From the NCBI RefSeq assembly GCF_029909975.1, contig NZ_CP094516.1, positions 4,960,001 through 5,024,000 on the forward strand: DNA of 64,000 bases, in the 5' to 3' direction. The first letter of the stretch is position 1, and the number at the start of each line of letters is the position of its first letter. The stretch is from Bradyrhizobium sp. ISRA430 (GTDB lineage Bacteria; Pseudomonadota; Alphaproteobacteria; Rhizobiales; Xanthobacteraceae). Made by a program: the position numbers and the translations under genes. Under the pieces are notes generated by a model. The model did not search any database, had not been told where the DNA came from, and saw only the letters and a list, made by a program, of their open reading frames with translations. Positions 45,686 to 54,965 of this stretch are shown in pieces.

Positions 45686-45711
45686 TTCGCCCATTCGTTC
45701 AATAGGCGAAC
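45686..45711. promoter_or_regulatory. Candidate IclR operator
   Basis: Inverted arms TTCGCC (45686-45691) and GGCGAA (45705-45710), overlapping a 15-bp palindrome GTTC-AATAGGC-GAAC (45697-45711). PcaR/PcaU-type regulators bind 15-bp palindromes of this shape. It lies in the divergent gap between iclR and the Rieske gene. Confidence 0.5.
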
Positions 45712-45745
45712 AGAACGCCCCTCCAGAAAAAGGACGCGACCCGCC

Positions 45746-47104
45746 ATGATGAGCCAGGAGCAGAACGACCTGATCACCCGCACCGGGCCAAGGGACCCCT
45801 GCGGCAAGCTGATGCGGAGCTATTGGCAGCCGGCGGCGCTGGTGGATGAGCTGGAGGGCGCGCGGCCGATCCGACCCGTCAAGCTGCTCGGCGAAAATCT
45901 GGTGCTGTTCCGCGACGAGCAGGGGCGCTACGGCTTGATCGACCGCCACTGCGCCCATCGCGGCGCCGACCTCGCCTTCGGCCGGCTCGAGCATGGCGGC
46001 CTGCGCTGCGCCTTCCATGGCTGGCTGTTCGACGCGACCGGCCAGTGCATCGAGACACCGGCAGAGCCGAAGGACTCAAAACTCTGCCAGAACATCCGCC
46101 AGCGCTCCTATCCCGTGATGGAGAAGGGCGGCATCCTCTGGGCTTATCTCGGCGAGGGAGAGCCGCCGGCATTCCCGGAGATCGACTGTTTTGTCGCCCC
46201 TGGCACGCACACCTTTGCCTTCAAGGGCCACATGGCCTGCAACTGGCTGCAGGCGCTGGAGGTCGGCATCGATCCCGCGCACGCCTCCTATCTGCACCGC
46301 TTCTTCGAGGATGAGGACACCTCGACCGCCTACGGCAAGCAGTTCCGCGGCGCCTCCGCAGGGTCCGACCTGCCGATGACGAAGATCCTGCGCGAGTACG
46401 ACCGCCCGATCATCAATGTCGAGCACACCGAATACGGCCTGCGGCTGATTGCGCTGCGCGAGATCGACGACGAGCGCACCCACGTGCGCGTGACCAATCA
46501 GCTCTTCCCGCACGGCTTCGTCATCCCCATGAGCACGGAGATGACGATCACGCAGTGGCACGTACCGGTCGACGACGAGAACTGCTATTGGTACGCGATC
46601 TTCACCAGCTACACCAATCCCGTCGACAAGAAGAAGATGCGGGAACAGCGGCTCGAGCTCTATGAGCTGCCGGACTACACCTCGCGCAAGAACAAGAGCA
46701 ACGAATACGGTTTCGATCCGCACGAGCAGCAGACCGCGACCTACACCGGCATGGGCACCGATATCAACGTGCACGACCAGTGGGCGGTGGAATCGATGGG
46801 CGCGATCCAGGACCGCACCAAGGAGCATCTCGGGCAGAGCGACAAGGCGATCGTGCTGTATCGCCGCCTGCTGCGGCAGGAGATCGAGAAGGTTGCAGGC
46901 GGCGAGAAGCCGATGCTGTTCCTGGACGAGGGCAACGCGCGCAGCATCCAGGGGCCGGCGACCATGGACGGCATCGGGCCGACGCGGGGCTGGGAAACCT
47001 ACTGGATGGAGGTCGACGTCAAGCGCCGCCGCGGCGCGCCCTGGACTGCACCGGTGCCGAAGGAGATCGAAGGCAAGGTGCAGCATTTGACGGCGGCGGA
47101 GTGA
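45746..47104 (+). CDS. Rieske-type aromatic ring-hydroxylating or demethylating oxygenase, alpha subunit
   Basis: A 452-residue oxygenase of the phthalate-4,5-dioxygenase-like single-component class. The Rieske cluster ligands are C-x-H (DRHCAHRGADL) and C-x-x-H (LRCAFHGWLF). The mononuclear iron site is in the D-x-x-H-x-x-x-x-H-like segment GIDPAHASYLHRFFED. No small subunit or reductase lies beside it. It is followed by a glutamine-synthetase-like gene and preceded by iclR; the substrate is unknown. Confidence 0.88.
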   Translation: MMSQEQNDLITRTGPRDPCGKLMRSYWQPAALVDELEGARPIRPVKLLGENLVLFRDEQGRYGLIDRHCAHRGADLAFGRLEHGGLRCAFHGWLFDATGQCIETPAEPKDSKLCQNIRQRSYPVMEKGGILWAYLGEGEPPAFPEIDCFVAPGTHTFAFKGHMACNWLQALEVGIDPAHASYLHRFFEDEDTSTAYGKQFRGASAGSDLPMTKILREYDRPIINVEHTEYGLRLIALREIDDERTHVRVTNQLFPHGFVIPMSTEMTITQWHVPVDDENCYWYAIFTSYTNPVDKKKMREQRLELYELPDYTSRKNKSNEYGFDPHEQQTATYTGMGTDINVHDQWAVESMGAIQDRTKEHLGQSDKAIVLYRRLLRQEIEKVAGGEKPMLFLDEGNARSIQGPATMDGIGPTRGWETYWMEVDVKRRRGAPWTAPVPKEIEGKVQHLTAAE

Positions 47105-47150
47105 TGTCGTCTCCTGCCGCCGGGTCACAACGGAGGCTCATACGCTCCGC

Positions 47151-47254
47151 TGTCATGCCCCGCGAAGGCGGGGCATCCAGTACGCCGCGGCCTCTCGTGG
47201 ACACGCTACCGTCTCTGGAATACTGGATCGTCCGCCTTCGCGGACGATGACAGC
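47151..47254 (+). repeat. Palindromic repeat, family B, copy 3
   Basis: TGTCATGCCCCGCGAAGGCG to TTCGCGGACGATGACAGC; the CCAGTACGCCGCGGCCTCT and TCTGGAATACTGGATCGTCCG segments match copy 2 nearly base for base. It sits between the Rieske gene and the glutamine-synthetase-like gene, so it is transcribed if they form an operon. Confidence 0.88.
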
Positions 47255-47293
47255 GTGGAATATGCTCTCACCGAGCAGGAAGGAGCAATCAAA

Positions 47294-48730
47294 GTGACTT
47301 TCGTCGCGCGTCATGGGTTGTGGTCGGATGAGCAGAAGGACGCGGCGACGCGGCTGAGCCGTATCGTCGAGGAGAAGAACCTCGAAGTCATCCGCCTCGC
47401 CTTCCCGGACCAGCACGGCATCTTGCGCGGCAAGACGATCATCGCCTCCGAGGCGATCGCCTCGCTGGAAAGCGGCTGCTCGATCACCACGACCATGCTC
47501 GCCAAGGACACCTCGCACCGCACGGTATTTCCGGTGTTCACCGCCGGCGGCGGCTTCGGCATGAAGGAGATGGAGGGCGCCGCCGACGTGCTGATGGTCG
47601 CCGATCCCACCACCTTCCGCGTGCTGCCCTGGGCGCCGACCACCGGCTGGCTGCTGTGCGACCTCTACTTCAGCGACGGCCGTCCAGTCCCGTTCGCAAC
47701 GCGCGGGCTCTATCGCAAGGTGCTCGATGAGCTCGCAAGCCGCGGCTACGATTTCGTTGCGGGACTCGAGGTCGAATTCCACATTTTCAAGCTCGACGAC
47801 GCGCACATGCGCGCCGAGGATGCCGGCCAGCCCGGCACGCCGCCCTCGGTGAGCCTGCTCAGCCACGGCTATCAATATCTCACCGAGCAGCGCTTCGATC
47901 AGATGGAGCCGGTGCTTGAGATCCTGCGCCGCGACATCGTCGCGCTCGGACTTCCCTTGCGCTCGGTCGAGGTCGAGTTCGGGCCGAGCCAGTGCGAGTT
48001 CACCTTCCAGCCGAAGAGGGGAATGGAGCCCGCCGACAACATGGTGCTGTTCCGGTCTGCCGTAAAGCAGATCGCGCGGCGGCACGGCTACCACGCCACC
48101 TTCATGTGCCGGCCGAAGCTGGCCAATCTGTTTGCGAGCGGCTGGCACCTGCACCAGTCGATCGTCTCGCGCGCTACGGCTGAGAACCTGTTCATGGCGA
48201 AGGGAGGCGCCGAGCCGCTGAGCGAATTCGGCCGCGCCTATCTCGCGGGCCTGCTCGACCATGCCCGCGCTGCGACCGTGTTCACGACGCCAACGATCAA
48301 CGGCTACAAGCGCTACCGCTCCTATTCGCTGGCGCCGGACCGCGCGATCTGGGGCCGCGACAATCGCGGCGTGATGATCCGCGTACTCGGCGGGCCGAAC
48401 GATGCCGCGACGCGCCTGGAAAACCGCGTCGGCGAACCCGCCGCCAATCCCTATCTCTACATGGCCTCGCAGGTCCTTTCCGGCCTCGATGGTGTCGACC
48501 GCAAGCTCGACCCTGGCCCGTCGGCCGATACGCCGTACGAGACCAAGGCCCCGCTGTTGCCGAAGAGCTTGCGCGACGCTGTCGCGGCACTGAAGGACGA
48601 CCCGTTCTTCCGCGAGAAGTTGGGCGCCGAGTTCGTCGACTACTACACCCACATCAAGAACGCCGAGATCGACCGCTTCCTCGCCGAGGTGACCGACTGG
48701 GAGCACCGCGAATATTTCGAGATGTTCTGA
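47294..48730 (+). CDS. Glutamine-synthetase-family gamma-glutamyl ligase
   Basis: A 478-residue member of the glutamine synthetase fold. Active-site motifs are visible: EVEFHIF, EVEFGPSQCEFTFQP, ASGWHLHQS, YRSYSLAPDRAIWG with NR and the arginine of RLENRVGEPAANPYLY. Relatives of this type glutamylate amines (for example in putrescine, isopropylamine and aniline catabolism). The GTG at 47294 is chosen because AAGGAG lies 8 nt upstream; the longer frame begins inside a repeat. Confidence 0.87.
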   Translation: MTFVARHGLWSDEQKDAATRLSRIVEEKNLEVIRLAFPDQHGILRGKTIIASEAIASLESGCSITTTMLAKDTSHRTVFPVFTAGGGFGMKEMEGAADVLMVADPTTFRVLPWAPTTGWLLCDLYFSDGRPVPFATRGLYRKVLDELASRGYDFVAGLEVEFHIFKLDDAHMRAEDAGQPGTPPSVSLLSHGYQYLTEQRFDQMEPVLEILRRDIVALGLPLRSVEVEFGPSQCEFTFQPKRGMEPADNMVLFRSAVKQIARRHGYHATFMCRPKLANLFASGWHLHQSIVSRATAENLFMAKGGAEPLSEFGRAYLAGLLDHARAATVFTTPTINGYKRYRSYSLAPDRAIWGRDNRGVMIRVLGGPNDAATRLENRVGEPAANPYLYMASQVLSGLDGVDRKLDPGPSADTPYETKAPLLPKSLRDAVAALKDDPFFREKLGAEFVDYYTHIKNAEIDRFLAEVTDWEHREYFEMF

Positions 48731-49321
48731 TTGTTGGCGGTCATTTCGGGGCGGTCCGCAGGACCGAGCCCGGCATGACAAGAGCACTTCACACCCCTGT
48801 GAGGCGACTTCGTCCCGCCTGTTCCGACGACATCACTACCCTCGCCGACGAAGCCATTTTCCCGATCCCGCGAAAACCGTCGGAAAGACTGGCGCGCTAG
48901 GCTGCATCCAAGTGATCAAACAGCGGAATTGGATCATGTGGGGTCATTTCTTCAGCCTGATTTACCGCCTGTCCTGCCGGACAACCCTGATTGAAATCGG
49001 CACGCATCGCCTGGCGCGCTAGTGTCGGCGCGATCTAGGCAAGACCCCACAATGTCGTCCTGGCGAGAGCCGGGACCCATTATCCCAGGGGGATGTTTGG
49101 CGAAGACCGGTCGTCCGGGACCTCCTTTCACGCCCGATCGATAGATTCCGCGGGATGGGTCCTCGCTTTCGCCAGGACGACACCGACTCGGTGGCGCAGC
49201 CGCACCGCTCCTCATTCAGCCGTAGTGCCCGGACTTGTCCCGGGGAATGTATGTCTCGCTTCCTCGCGGCCCACGCCTGATTAGCCGGGACAGGCCCGAC
49301 CACAACGACGCGGAGAGCGAA
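48731..49321. other. Intergenic region with a repeat
   Basis: A 591-bp convergent gap between the ligase gene and livF. It contains a GGGGCGGTCCGCAGGACCG hairpin near 48750, the family E repeat at 49053-49182 and a CCGGACTTGTCCCGG hairpin near 49228. No reading frame with convincing codon use was found. Confidence 0.6.
49053..49182 (+). repeat. Palindromic repeat, family E, copy 2
   Basis: TGTCGTCCTGGCGAGAGCCG and CTCGCTTTCGCCAGGACGACA are the outer arms; inner GGACCCAT / ATGGGTCC and other pairings. Same family as 21832-21957. Confidence 0.8.
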
Positions 49322-50039
49322 CTAAATCCCCAGATAGCGGTGCTGCAACTCCGGCTCGGCCATCAGCTCGCTCGATGTGCCGTTCCATACCGTCTTGCCG
49401 CGCTCGATGATGTAGTGGCGGTCGCAGATGCGGGCGAGGTGATCGACGTTCTTGTCGACCACGAGGATCGACTGCCCGCGCTTCTTGAGCAGCGACAGGC
49501 AATTCCAGATCTCCTCGCGGATCAGCGGTGCGAGGCCCTCGGTCGCTTCGTCCAGAATCAGGAGCTTTGGGTTGGTCATCAGCGCGCGGCCGATCGCGAG
49601 CATCTGCTGCTCGCCGCCGGAGAGTTGGTTGCCCATGTTGGAGGCGCGTTCGGCCAGCCGCGGAAACAAGGAGTAGATCGCGGCAAGCGTCCAGGGATTG
49701 TCGATGCCGAAGCGGTCGGCGGCGGCGGCAACCAGATTTTCGCGCACGCTGAGGTTCGGAAAGATTTGGCGCCCCTCGGGGACGAGACCGACGCCGAGCT
49801 TTGCGATCTTGTAGGACGGAAGCTGCCGCACGTCCGCACCCGCAAACCGGATCGCGCCGGCGCGCGCCGGCGTCAGGCCCATGATGGAGCGGATCGTGGT
49901 GGTCTTGCCCATGCCGTTGCGGCCCATCAGCGAGACCATCTCGCCCGGCTTGATGGACAGCGACAGGCCGAACAGCACCTGGGACAGGCCGTAGCAGGTC
50001 TCGATGCCGTCGACGTCGAGCAGCGTGTCAGCCAGCCGA

Positions 50040-50047
<8 letters not shown>
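49322..50047 (-). CDS. livF: Branched-chain-type ABC transporter ATP-binding protein (LivF)
   Basis: A 241-residue ATPase: Walker A GRNGMGKTT, signature LSGGEQQMLAIGR, Walker B LLILDEATEGL. Last gene of a livH-livM-livG-livF operon; its start overlaps the livG stop by 8 bp. Transporters of this class often import aromatic acids in Bradyrhizobium and Rhodopseudomonas. The operon has no binding protein. Confidence 0.92.
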
Positions 50048-50799
<752 letters not shown>

Positions 50800-50813
<14 letters not shown>

Positions 50814-51744
50814 CCCTCCCGAGCAGGCCCATGATGCCGCCGCGCCCGAACAGCACGACGAGCAGCAATAGCGGGCCCATGATCAGCGCCCAATATTCGG
50901 TGACCTGCGACAGCAGCTCTTCGAGCACGAGATAGACCACTGCGCCCATCACCGGGCCGAACAGCGTGCCCATGCCGCCGAGGATCACCATCACCATGAG
51001 GTCGCCGGAGCGGGTCCAGTACATCACGGCGGGGCTGACGAAGTCGGTGTTGTTGGCGAGCAGCGCGCCGGCGAGCCCGCACATGGTGCCCGATATCACG
51101 AAGCAGACGAGCTGATAGCGTTTCGCCGGAAAGCCGATCGCCTGCATGCGCTGCTCGTTGGAGCGCAGCCCCTGCACCACGAGGCCGAAGCGCGAATTGA
51201 CGACGCGCCAGATCAGGAAGATCACGCCAAGGAGACACGCGACGCAGAGATAGTAGAACTGCACGCGGTCGGAGAGATTGACCAGGCCGGAGAAGTCGCT
51301 GCGCTTGTAGACGGTGAGGCCGTCGTCGCCGCCGTAACGCGCAAGGCCCGAGGCGACGTAATAGGCCATCTGCGCAAAGGCCAGCGTGATCATGATGAAA
51401 TAGACGCCGCGGGTTCGCAAGCTGAGCGCACCGATCACGAGTGCGAACAACGCGGACGCGGCGAGCGCGACCGGAAACTGGACGAAGCCGGAGCCGACGC
51501 CTTCCTGCGCCAGAATGCCCACGGCATAGCCGCCGATACCGAGATAGGCGGCGTGGCCGAAGCTCATCATGCCGCCATAGCCCATGATCAGGTTGAGGCT
51601 CGCAGCCGCCAGCGCCAGGATGACGATGCGTGTGAACAGCGTCAGGATGAAGATGTTGCCGGAGAGCGACGAATAGAGAGGCAACAGCACGAGGCCCGCC
51701 AGCATCAGGGCCGTGACGGCCTTGCTCACGCTCAAACCCTTCAT
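50800..51744 (-). CDS. livM: Branched-chain-type ABC transporter permease (LivM)
   Basis: A 314-residue inner-membrane permease with about eight hydrophobic segments, family motif NLIMGYGGMMSFGHAAYLGI near the N-terminus and the cytoplasmic EAA-like loop (GLRSNEQRMQAIGFPAKRYQ). It overlaps the livH stop by 4 bp. Confidence 0.92.
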
Positions 51745-52658
51745 CGACGGTTGGCCGGAAACAGCCCCTCCGGCCGCACCACCAGCACGATTGCCATCAA
51801 GAGATAGATCAGCATCGAGGACAGCGCCGGCGCGGCGGTGGAGGCCGCGGTCGAGCTCAGCACCTGGCGCAACAGGTTGGGCAGGAAGGCGCGGCCGAGC
51901 GTGTCGATCATACCGACGAAGATCGCGGCAAGGAACGCGCCGCGGATCGAGCCGATGCCGCCGATCACGATGATGACGAAGGCGAGAATCAGGATGTTCT
52001 CGCCCATGCCGATCTGCACAGTGAGGATCGGCGCCTGCATCAGGCCCGCGAGGCCCGCGAGCGCCGCACCGAGGCCGAAGACCAGCGTGTAGAGCAGCTT
52101 GATGTTGATACCGAGCGCGCCGATCATCTCGCGATTGGAGGCACCGGCGCGGATCAGCATGCCGATGCGGGTGCGCATCACGCCGAGATAGAGCAGCAGC
52201 GCAACGAGCAACGCAACCACGATGATCGCGAGGCGGTAGGCCGGATAGTAGATGCCGGGCAGAAGCTGCACCGGCACGGTGAGCCAGGCCGGCAGCGGCA
52301 GCGCGAGCCCGGCGGGACCCCAGATCAACCGCACGGCCTCGTTGAAGAACAGGATCAGGCCGAAAGTCGCGAGCACGTGGTCGAGATGGTCGCGGCCGTA
52401 GAGATGCCGCAGCGCCGTCACTTCGAGCACGATGCCGAGCAGCAGCGTCGCGCCGAGCGCCATCAGCGCGCCGAGCACGAAGCTGCCGGTCCAGGCGACG
52501 AAGGTCGCTGCGAAATAGGCACCCATCATATAAAGCGAGCCGTGCGCGAGGTTGACGAGATCCATGATCCCGAACACCAGCGTCAGCCCGGCGGCAAGCA
52601 GGAACAGCAGCAGGCCGAATTGCAATCCGTTCAAGAACTGTTCGACGACGAGCAGCAT
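51741..52658 (-). CDS. livH: Branched-chain-type ABC transporter permease (LivH)
   Basis: A 305-residue inner-membrane permease starting FLNGLQFGLLLFLLAAGLTL and carrying GIMDLVNLAHGSLYMMGAY. The ATG at 52658 (AAAGAG 7 nt upstream) is used instead of a longer frame starting at 52700. It is the first gene of the operon. A TGCA-N6-TGCA motif lies 143 bp upstream. Confidence 0.92.
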   Translation of the reverse strand: MLLVVEQFLNGLQFGLLLFLLAAGLTLVFGIMDLVNLAHGSLYMMGAYFAATFVAWTGSFVLGALMALGATLLLGIVLEVTALRHLYGRDHLDHVLATFGLILFFNEAVRLIWGPAGLALPLPAWLTVPVQLLPGIYYPAYRLAIIVVALLVALLLYLGVMRTRIGMLIRAGASNREMIGALGINIKLLYTLVFGLGAALAGLAGLMQAPILTVQIGMGENILILAFVIIVIGGIGSIRGAFLAAIFVGMIDTLGRAFLPNLLRQVLSSTAASTAAPALSSMLIYLLMAIVLVVRPEGLFPANRR

Positions 52659-53104
52659 CAAAACTCTTTCAGGCGCACGCAGCGTCGCGCCGATGTTCAA
52701 ACACGGTCGCCATCAGTGAAAGAGCTCCCCCCGCCTCTTCAAGGCCGAAAAATGGGTAATGGCAGTATCGTTCCGAGGCAAGAGCGATTCTGCGCCAGAC
52801 ATGCACTTTGTTGCATCTCGGTGCCTGCAGCCGAGCGGCAATGCAGGAAAGTTGCCACGCTGAATGGGTCAACCTGCCGCACCGGCCTGCCTCCAGAACT
52901 GAGCGGTTGGTGTTGAACGGTCAGGTTGCTGACGGCGCCGGCCTGCAACTCTTCGGCTATGGCCGAAAGCAAGAGATGCGCGTGATCGGCACGGTGACGC
53001 CAACGAACGCGGTGCGATGCACCTCCATTCGAGGCGCGTGATCACCCCTCCCCGCAAGGAGGAGAGGTTGAGAGCATGCCCTTTAGGAACGGAAGAGGAT
53101 CCGC
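52659..53104. other. Upstream region of livHMGF
   Basis: A 446-bp gap between livH and the small coupled gene of the quorum-sensing locus, upstream of livH. No gene-like frame is convincing. It contains the TGCA-type motif at 52801-52816. A GC-rich CCCTCCCCGCAAGGAGGAGAG hairpin-like stretch lies near 53046. Confidence 0.55.
52801..52816 (-). promoter_or_regulatory. Candidate BoxR operator 4, upstream of livHMGF
   Basis: ATGCACTTTGTTGCAT: TGCA (52802-52805), six bases, TGCA (52812-52815). It matches the boxC-upstream site 39999-40014 in 14 of 16 positions. It is 143 bp before livH in non-coding sequence. Confidence 0.55.
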
Positions 53105-53323
53105 CTAATGCGATGTCATCTGGTGAGGGAAATCATCCGGCTCGGCCATGACGGTGTCCACGGTGGAAGCTTCCAGCGCAGCCATCCGGAACAGATAGGC
53201 GAGCGTTGTCAGTCCGGAGTCCTCCGCCATTTGTGCAAGCTCGAGCGCCATGTCGGACATGTAGCCGAGGTTCTCGTCCCTGGTCTGCGCCATGATCTGG
53301 CTGTCCCGCATCATGTCCGACAT
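53105..53323 (-). CDS. Small methionine-rich protein coupled to the autoinducer synthase
   Basis: A 72-residue protein with an unusually high methionine content (MSDMMRDSQIM at the start; MSDMALELAQM and FRMAALE later) and an acidic, histidine-containing tail. No family recognised. Its ATG lies one base after the synthase stop (TGAGATG), so translation is coupled. It may be a regulator or accessory of the quorum-sensing system; this is not shown by sequence. A longer frame up to 53413 overlaps the synthase and is less likely. Confidence 0.7.
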   Translation of the reverse strand: MSDMMRDSQIMAQTRDENLGYMSDMALELAQMAEDSGLTTLAYLFRMAALEASTVDTVMAEPDDFPHQMTSH

Positions 53324-53324
53324 C

Positions 53325-53984
53325 TCAGGCGGTCTTTCGTTGCGCCGCGGCGAGGCCGCAGCCGTTGGCAAGGGCGATGGCGTCGAGGCGCGGACCATCC
53401 TGTTGGATGACATGCGTCATCCCGATGCGATTCCGCACGATGTCGAGGGACTCCTGACGAACCTCGATCGTTGCAGCCATAGTCCAGGAGTCCTCGATCA
53501 GGGACGGCAGTCCGAGGGGTGTCACGACGAATCCGATGTCGTGGAAACGCGGCAACCACCACGTCTCCATGACCAGGCAGAGACGCTCGATGCCCTGGCT
53601 GAGACAGAACTCCTGCGCTGACGCCATGAGCCGCAGGTTGAGCGCGCCGTCGCGGCGATCGCGCGCGACGAAAAAGCGGGACCATTCCCAGACCAGCGGA
53701 TCCACGGGGCAGCCGCGCACCGCGGCGAGATGCGGGAACACCTCGCTCATCATCGTCGGCTTGGTGGTGGGATAGAGCCGGTAGCCGCCGAGCACGCGGC
53801 GATCCTCCAGGGCGAGGAAGTAGATCGCGTCCTCGTTGTCGTAGACGTCGATCTCGCGGCCGTCGGGCTTGCGCAGCGCCTCCCACTTCCGCTCCTCGAC
53901 GAAAATCTCGTGCCTTACCCGGAAGTGCTGCTCGATGACGTCTTCATAGAGGTGCCGATTGGTGGCGGAAATCACATGAATCAT
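53325..53984 (-). CDS. bjaI: Acyl-homoserine-lactone synthase, BjaI/BraI type
   Basis: A 219-residue LuxI-family enzyme. Conserved residues are present: R24, F28 and W34 (FRVRHEIFVEERKW), D46, D49 and R69 (GGYR), and WEWSRFFV. In sequence it resembles the Bradyrhizobium synthases that use isovaleryl-CoA (BjaI) or cinnamate (BraI); which signal this one makes cannot be told by eye. The ATG at 53984 has GGGGGA upstream. It follows the LuxR-type gene on the same strand. Confidence 0.92.
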   Translation of the reverse strand: MIHVISATNRHLYEDVIEQHFRVRHEIFVEERKWEALRKPDGREIDVYDNEDAIYFLALEDRRVLGGYRLYPTTKPTMMSEVFPHLAAVRGCPVDPLVWEWSRFFVARDRRDGALNLRLMASAQEFCLSQGIERLCLVMETWWLPRFHDIGFVVTPLGLPSLIEDSWTMAATIEVRQESLDIVRNRIGMTHVIQQDGPRLDAIALANGCGLAAAQRKTA

Positions 53985-54038
53985 GGAGTCCCCCATTGCT
54001 TGAAATGGAGGAAGCCTCGGAGAAAAACGCCGCGACGA

Positions 54039-54060
54039 CTATTGGGAAATTTCCCAGTAG
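54039..54060 (-). promoter_or_regulatory. lux-box-type palindrome upstream of bjaI
   Basis: A 22-bp palindrome with one mismatched pair (positions 42/57 in 54039-54060); the core TGGGAAATTTCCCA (54043-54056) is perfect. It is centred 65 bp before the bjaI start and 10 bp after the luxR-type stop, the right place for activation of the synthase by its regulator. Confidence 0.8.
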
Positions 54061-54070
54061 GCGGACAGCC

Positions 54071-54799
54071 TCAGGGATTGATGATTCTGTGGCGGATCGC
54101 GATCGCGACCGCATGCGTCCGGTTGACCGCCCCGAGCTTGCGCGCGGCGGTTGCAAGATGCTCCTCCGCCGTACGCTGCCTGATGTCCAGGATCTCGCCG
54201 ATCTCCCAAGCCGACTTGCCTTGCGCGGCCCAGGCAATCACCTCGCGCTCGCGGGGCGTGAGCCGCGTCGAGGGATGGGGTGCGGGATCCAGCAGGCGGC
54301 GGATGTGGTCGAACCCGTACATCGCCATCAGATGCAGCGCCGGCTTGCTGCGCGCATTGAGGTCGAGATGGACACCCGCGAGCGAGACGCCGGCCTCATA
54401 GCCGGTCAGCCCGTGGATCGGCACGACGAAGCCGCGGGACATGCGGAAATCGGCGGCCCGCCGCATCACCTCCACGGCGCCAGGCTCGAGCTCCGCATCA
54501 TAAGGCGCCTCCGACCATTCGAACGGATTCACCGTCTGCCGGCATTTGCGGATGACGGGGTCGACGCGGTCGTAGTTTCTCTCAGTGTAAATGTCGAACC
54601 ATTCCACCGGCCAGCGCTTGGCAAGCACCATCTGGGAGAAGCGCTGATCGGGATTCGGCAGACCGGTTACGATGATGTGCTCGAAGCCGTATCGGCCGAA
54701 GGCCATTGCGAGTGCATCCATGGCGTCAGGAACCCTGCTGTAGGCTCCCAGACCCTCGATGAAGTCGAGCGCTTCCCGACCATAGTCAACGGCGGACAT
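54071..54799 (-). CDS. bjaR: LuxR-family quorum-sensing regulator, BjaR type
   Basis: A 242-residue regulator. The N-terminal autoinducer domain keeps the W-x-x-x-Y...D-P pattern (WFDIYTERNYDRVDPVI); the C-terminal LuxR helix-turn-helix is intact (LTPREREVIAWAAQGKSAWE, RQRTAEEHLATAARKLGAVN). The ATG at 54799 is used; the longer frame has no family match. It precedes bjaI on the same strand. Confidence 0.93.
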   Translation of the reverse strand: MSAVDYGREALDFIEGLGAYSRVPDAMDALAMAFGRYGFEHIIVTGLPNPDQRFSQMVLAKRWPVEWFDIYTERNYDRVDPVIRKCRQTVNPFEWSEAPYDAELEPGAVEVMRRAADFRMSRGFVVPIHGLTGYEAGVSLAGVHLDLNARSKPALHLMAMYGFDHIRRLLDPAPHPSTRLTPREREVIAWAAQGKSAWEIGEILDIRQRTAEEHLATAARKLGAVNRTHAVAIAIRHRIINP

Positions 54800-54965
54800 C
54801 GGTGCGTTTCCCGTCCCTTGCCGCTCGCTATAGCACGACTTTGGGGGACGCCTCAATTCGCCGCCACCGTAGTTTCACGGAGCGCTACACGCTCCGAAGA
54901 TTTAATCTACTTGTGGAGGAATCGGCATCAAGATACAGCTTGAATGTCCGAAGCGGGAAACCACG

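Noticed and set aside
44843..46018. A 391-codon frame giving the IclR protein a long N-terminal extension
   Set aside because: The extension is antisense to the Rieske gene and crosses the promoter region; the ATG at 45628 gives a normal-length IclR protein.
47153..48787. A 544-codon minus-strand open frame
   Set aside because: Antisense to the glutamine-synthetase-like gene, which has all active-site motifs. Composition is that of an antisense shadow.
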